From Bacteroidales bacterium UBA3742 (GTDB lineage Bacteria > Bacteroidota > Bacteroidia > Bacteroidales > Paludibacteraceae), in assembly GCA_002371785.1 (NCBI GenBank), contig DFGU01000077.1:1-9386 (forward strand): 9,386 nucleotides of DNA, read 5' to 3'. Shown piece by piece: positions 6,970 through 9,386 of the stretch. A program made the position numbers and the translations under genes. A model generated the notes under the pieces. The model saw nothing but the letters and a program-made list of their open reading frames with translations. It did not search any database and was not told the DNA's origin. How positions within the stretch are numbered: position 1 is the first letter of the stretch; each line of letters begins with the position of its first letter.

Positions 6970-8367
6970 TTAAAAATCTGCATTTTTCGGTGTACGCGGG
7001 AACGGAATCACGTCGCGTATGTTCTGCATACCCGTCACGAAAAGCATCAGTCGCTCGAATCCGAGTCCGAAGCCGGCATGCGGTGCGCTGCCGAAGCGGC
7101 GGGTATCCAGGTACCACCACATATCCTTCATCGGGATATGGCGGCGCTCAATCTCTTCGTTCAGTTTGTCCAGACTCTCCTCACGCACACTACCGCCGAT
7201 GATCTCGCCTATCTGCGGGAACAGCACGTCGGTGCCCTGAACGGTCTTCTGATCGTCGTTGATCTTCATGTAGAAGGCCTTGATTTCCTTCGGATAGTCG
7301 GTCATGATGACGGGTTTGCGGAAGTGCTCCTCTACCAGGTAGCGCTCGTGCTCCGAAGCCAGGTCGTCGCCCCACTCGCAAGGGAACTCAAACTTATGAC
7401 CCTGTTTCACGGCCTCCTGCAGGATACGGATACCCTCGGTGTAGGGTAGGCGCACAAAGTCGGTATCGATCACGGAGCGCAGACGTTCAATCAGCCCCTT
7501 GTCCACAAACTGGTTGAGGAACTCCAGGTCGTCCATACAATTGTCGAGTGCCCAGCGTACGCAGAACTTGATGAAGTCCTCCTCCAGGTCCATCAGTTCA
7601 TCCTTCTGGATAAAGGCCACTTCGGGCTCAATCATCCAGAACTCGGCCAGGTGGCGCGGGGTATTCGAGTTCTCGGCACGGAACGTCGGACCGAAGGTGT
7701 ATATCTTGCCCAGCGCCATCGCACCCAGCTCGCCCTCCAGCTGTCCGCTCACGGTCAGTGCGGCCATCTTGCCGAAGAAGTCGTCGGAGTAGTCGATCTG
7801 ACCATCGTCCGTTTTCTTGAGGTTATACAGGTTCTTGGTCGTTACCTGGAACATCTGGCCGGCACCCTCGCAGTCGCTGGCCGTGATGAGCGGCGTATGG
7901 AAGTAGAAGTAGCCGTGCTGATGGAAGTAGGTGTGGATAGCCATCGCCATATGGTGGCGGATGCGGAATACGGCGCCGAAGGTGTTGGTGCGCGGACGCA
8001 GGTGAGCTACCGTGCGCAGGAATTCCATCGAGAGTCCCTTTTTCTGGAGCGGGTATTTCTCAGGATCGGCCGTGCCATATACTTCCAGTTCGGTCAGTTG
8101 GATCTCCACCGTCTGTCCTGCACCCTGACTCTCTACGAGTGTGCCGGTGGCGGAGATACAAGCGCCTGTGGTGACAGGCTTGAGTTGCTCTTCGGTGAAC
8201 TGCTGGAGGTCAACCACGATCTGGATGTTCTTGATCGTCGAACCGTCGTTGAGGGCGATGAACGAGACGTTCTTGTTGCCACGACGGCTACGAACCCATC
8301 CGCGTACGTTGATCGGTTGTCCATAGGATGTGCACCGCAGTGCTTCTTTGATTTCTGTTCGTTGCAT
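6970..8367 (-). CDS. asnS: asparaginyl-tRNA synthetase
   Basis: A 465-residue cytosolic class IIb synthetase that attaches asparagine to tRNA-Asn using ATP. The N-terminal OB-fold anticodon-binding domain spans about 18-98, opening with VRGWVRSRRGNKNVSF. The catalytic domain shows the class II motifs: motif 1 region ending HTPLITASDCEGAGQMF (157-173), motif 2 FRAENSNTPRHLAEFWMIEPE (229-249, with Arg230), and motif 3 GFGLGFERLMLF (432-443, with Arg439). The C-terminal NIRDVIPFPRTP segment is typical of AsnRS. Length equals that of the usual bacterial enzyme (about 466). A short stretch near 184-200 (KKTDDGQIDYSDDFFGK) lies between motifs 1 and 2. Its presence means the cell can charge tRNA-Asn directly. 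It lies 38 nt downstream of dnaB. Confidence 0.97.
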   Translation of the reverse strand: MQRTEIKEALRCTSYGQPINVRGWVRSRRGNKNVSFIALNDGSTIKNIQIVVDLQQFTEEQLKPVTTGACISATGTLVESQGAGQTVEIQLTELEVYGTADPEKYPLQKKGLSMEFLRTVAHLRPRTNTFGAVFRIRHHMAMAIHTYFHQHGYFYFHTPLITASDCEGAGQMFQVTTKNLYNLKKTDDGQIDYSDDFFGKMAALTVSGQLEGELGAMALGKIYTFGPTFRAENSNTPRHLAEFWMIEPEVAFIQKDELMDLEEDFIKFCVRWALDNCMDDLEFLNQFVDKGLIERLRSVIDTDFVRLPYTEGIRILQEAVKQGHKFEFPCEWGDDLASEHERYLVEEHFRKPVIMTDYPKEIKAFYMKINDDQKTVQGTDVLFPQIGEIIGGSVREESLDKLNEEIERRHIPMKDMWWYLDTRRFGSAPHAGFGLGFERLMLFVTGMQNIRDVIPFPRTPKNADF

Positions 8368-8405
8368 TCAGTTGTATTGTGTTTATAGTTATTATCTTCT
8401 GTTGA

Positions 8406-9386
8406 CTAGAACGGCACCTCGTCGTTGCCGTTGTCCATGCGTGCGCCGTCGGGTGACATCTGGTTCATGGCAGATGTACCGCTCCATGCCACGTTCTGCG
8501 TGGGGTCCGGTAGTGGCGGAAGCTGCTCGTCGGGCTCGTAGGCATCGTTCTCGTTCTGGAACTTGGCATACTTTCCGATGAAGCGGAGCCATACCGAGTC
8601 GGTCGCACCGTTACGGTGCTTGGCCACGATAATCTGCCCCAGTCCGCGTAGGTCTTTGCCGGTCTTCTCGTCGCTATAGAGGTGGTAGTACTCCGGACGG
8701 TGGATGAAGCATACCATGTCGGCATCCTGCTCAATAGCTCCCGACTCACGCAAGTCGCTCAGCTGGGGCGTCTTGCCTTCTACGCCGGTACGGGCTTCTA
8801 CGCCACGGTTCAGCTGCGAGAGGGCGATGATAGGTATGTCCAGCTCCTTGGCCAGTCCCTTCAGGTTACGCGAGATGATCGACACCTCTTGCTCGCGCGA
8901 ACCGAACGACATACCCTGGGCATTCATCAGCTGCAGGTAGTCGATGATGATGAGCTCGATATTATGTTCGCGTTTCAGTTTACGCGCCTTGGAACGCAGT
9001 TCAAATACGGAGAGCGAAGGCGTGTCGTCGATGAAGAGGGGCACGTTATAGAGGTCGTTGATCTTGGTATCCAGTCGTTTACGCTCCTCCTTGGTGAACT
9101 TGCCGGTCTTGATCTTGTCACCCTCCAGTTCGCATACGTTCATGATGAGACGGTTCACGAGCTGTACGTTCGACATCTCCAGCGAGAACATCGCTACCGG
9201 TCGATGCAGGTTCACGGCGATATTCTTGGCCATCGAGAGCACGAACGCCGTCTTACCCATGGCAGGACGGGCGGCGATGATGACCAGGTCGGATTTCTGC
9301 CAACCGCTGGTGATCTTATCCAGGGCCGTAAAGCCCGACGGTACGCCGGATATGTTACCCTCGTTCAGGGCCGCCTTCGACATACG
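8406..9386 (-). CDS. dnaB: replicative DNA helicase DnaB, C-terminal part (5' partial)
   Basis: The frame is open to the window edge (an Arg codon precedes the Met at 9383), so the N-terminal domain lies outside. Counting from that Met, 325 residues cover the RecA-like motor of the hexameric 5'-3' replication-fork helicase: the entry motif GVPSGFTALDKITSGW at 13-28, Walker A ARPAMGKTAF at 38-47, FSLEMSN at 66-72, Walker B IIIDYLQLM at 145-153, ALSQLNRGVEAR at 187-198, the SGAIEQDADMV segment at 214-224, and AKHRNGATD at 254-262. All key residues look intact and no intein interrupts this part. After the motor (from about 280) is a Pro- and polar-rich tail of about 45 residues ending NGNDEVPF, which resembles the acidic tip of single-stranded DNA-binding protein. 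Confidence 0.96.
   Translation of the reverse strand, partial: RMSKAALNEGNISGVPSGFTALDKITSGWQKSDLVIIAARPAMGKTAFVLSMAKNIAVNLHRPVAMFSLEMSNVQLVNRLIMNVCELEGDKIKTGKFTKEERKRLDTKINDLYNVPLFIDDTPSLSVFELRSKARKLKREHNIELIIIDYLQLMNAQGMSFGSREQEVSIISRNLKGLAKELDIPIIALSQLNRGVEARTGVEGKTPQLSDLRESGAIEQDADMVCFIHRPEYYHLYSDEKTGKDLRGLGQIIVAKHRNGATDSVWLRFIGKYAKFQNENDAYEPDEQLPPLPDPTQNVAWSGTSAMNQMSPDGARMDNGNDEVPF

Larger units (their letters stand above)
1487..9386 (-). other. co-directional run of six genes, probable operon from the outer membrane protein to folK
   Basis: dnaB, asnS, the outer membrane protein, the DUF5689 lipoprotein, cvpA and folK all lie on the minus strand. Gaps are 38, 37, 5 and 4 nt, then a 68-nt overlap. 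I see no strong intrinsic terminator in any gap. The last four genes almost certainly share one mRNA; whether dnaB and asnS join it is open. Confidence 0.6.

Noticed and set aside
7651..8388. 245-residue + strand ORF opposite asnS
   Set aside because: A codon-aligned shadow of a well-supported asparaginyl-tRNA synthetase gene.
8368..8405. Promoter between dnaB and asnS
   Set aside because: The 38-nt gap is AT-rich but I find no convincing TTTG / TAnnTTTG pair on the minus strand.

Overview
The window looks like chromosomal DNA from a Bacteroidales bacterium. Four things point there: a TonB-dependent-receptor-like outer membrane protein with an N-terminal carboxypeptidase-regulatory-like domain, a DUF5689 lipoprotein beside it, a von Willebrand A protein ending in what looks like a type IX secretion (T9SS) sorting domain, and start codons preceded by AT-rich leaders rather than Shine-Dalgarno sequences. 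A T9SS signal would favour a Porphyromonas/Tannerella/Prevotella-like lineage over gut Bacteroides; the genus cannot be fixed from the sequence alone. Coding DNA is fairly GC-rich by eye (not counted) and the gaps between genes are AT-rich.

Layout. Positions 1-1310 (+ strand) hold the 3' part of a vWA surface-protein gene that enters from outside the window. Positions 1311-1486 are a short AT-rich gap between convergent genes; it carries a perfect 16-bp inverted repeat with arms 84 nt apart, a 13-bp direct repeat outside it, and the start of an intrinsic terminator. The rest (1487-9386) is a continuous minus-strand run of six genes, read from right to left: dnaB (replicative helicase, 5' end outside the window), asnS (asparaginyl-tRNA synthetase), a 1108-residue TonB-receptor-like outer membrane protein, a DUF5689 lipoprotein, a CvpA-family membrane protein and folK (HPPK, folate synthesis). 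Gaps in this run are 38, 37, 5 and 4 nt, followed by a 68-nt overlap.

How the genes relate. The outer membrane protein and the DUF5689 lipoprotein are almost certainly translated from one mRNA and probably form a surface uptake or binding pair whose ligand cannot be read from sequence. cvpA and folK follow so closely that they probably share this transcript, placing a folate gene under the control of a surface-protein operon. dnaB and asnS may have their own promoter or read through into the operon; the AT-rich 37-nt leader before the outer membrane protein is the likeliest place for an internal start.

I see no CRISPR array, insertion sequence, tRNA, rRNA or phage gene. Most of the window is ordinary core genome. 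The least explained part is the repeat-bearing gap at 1321-1473, followed by the outer membrane protein/DUF5689 pair.
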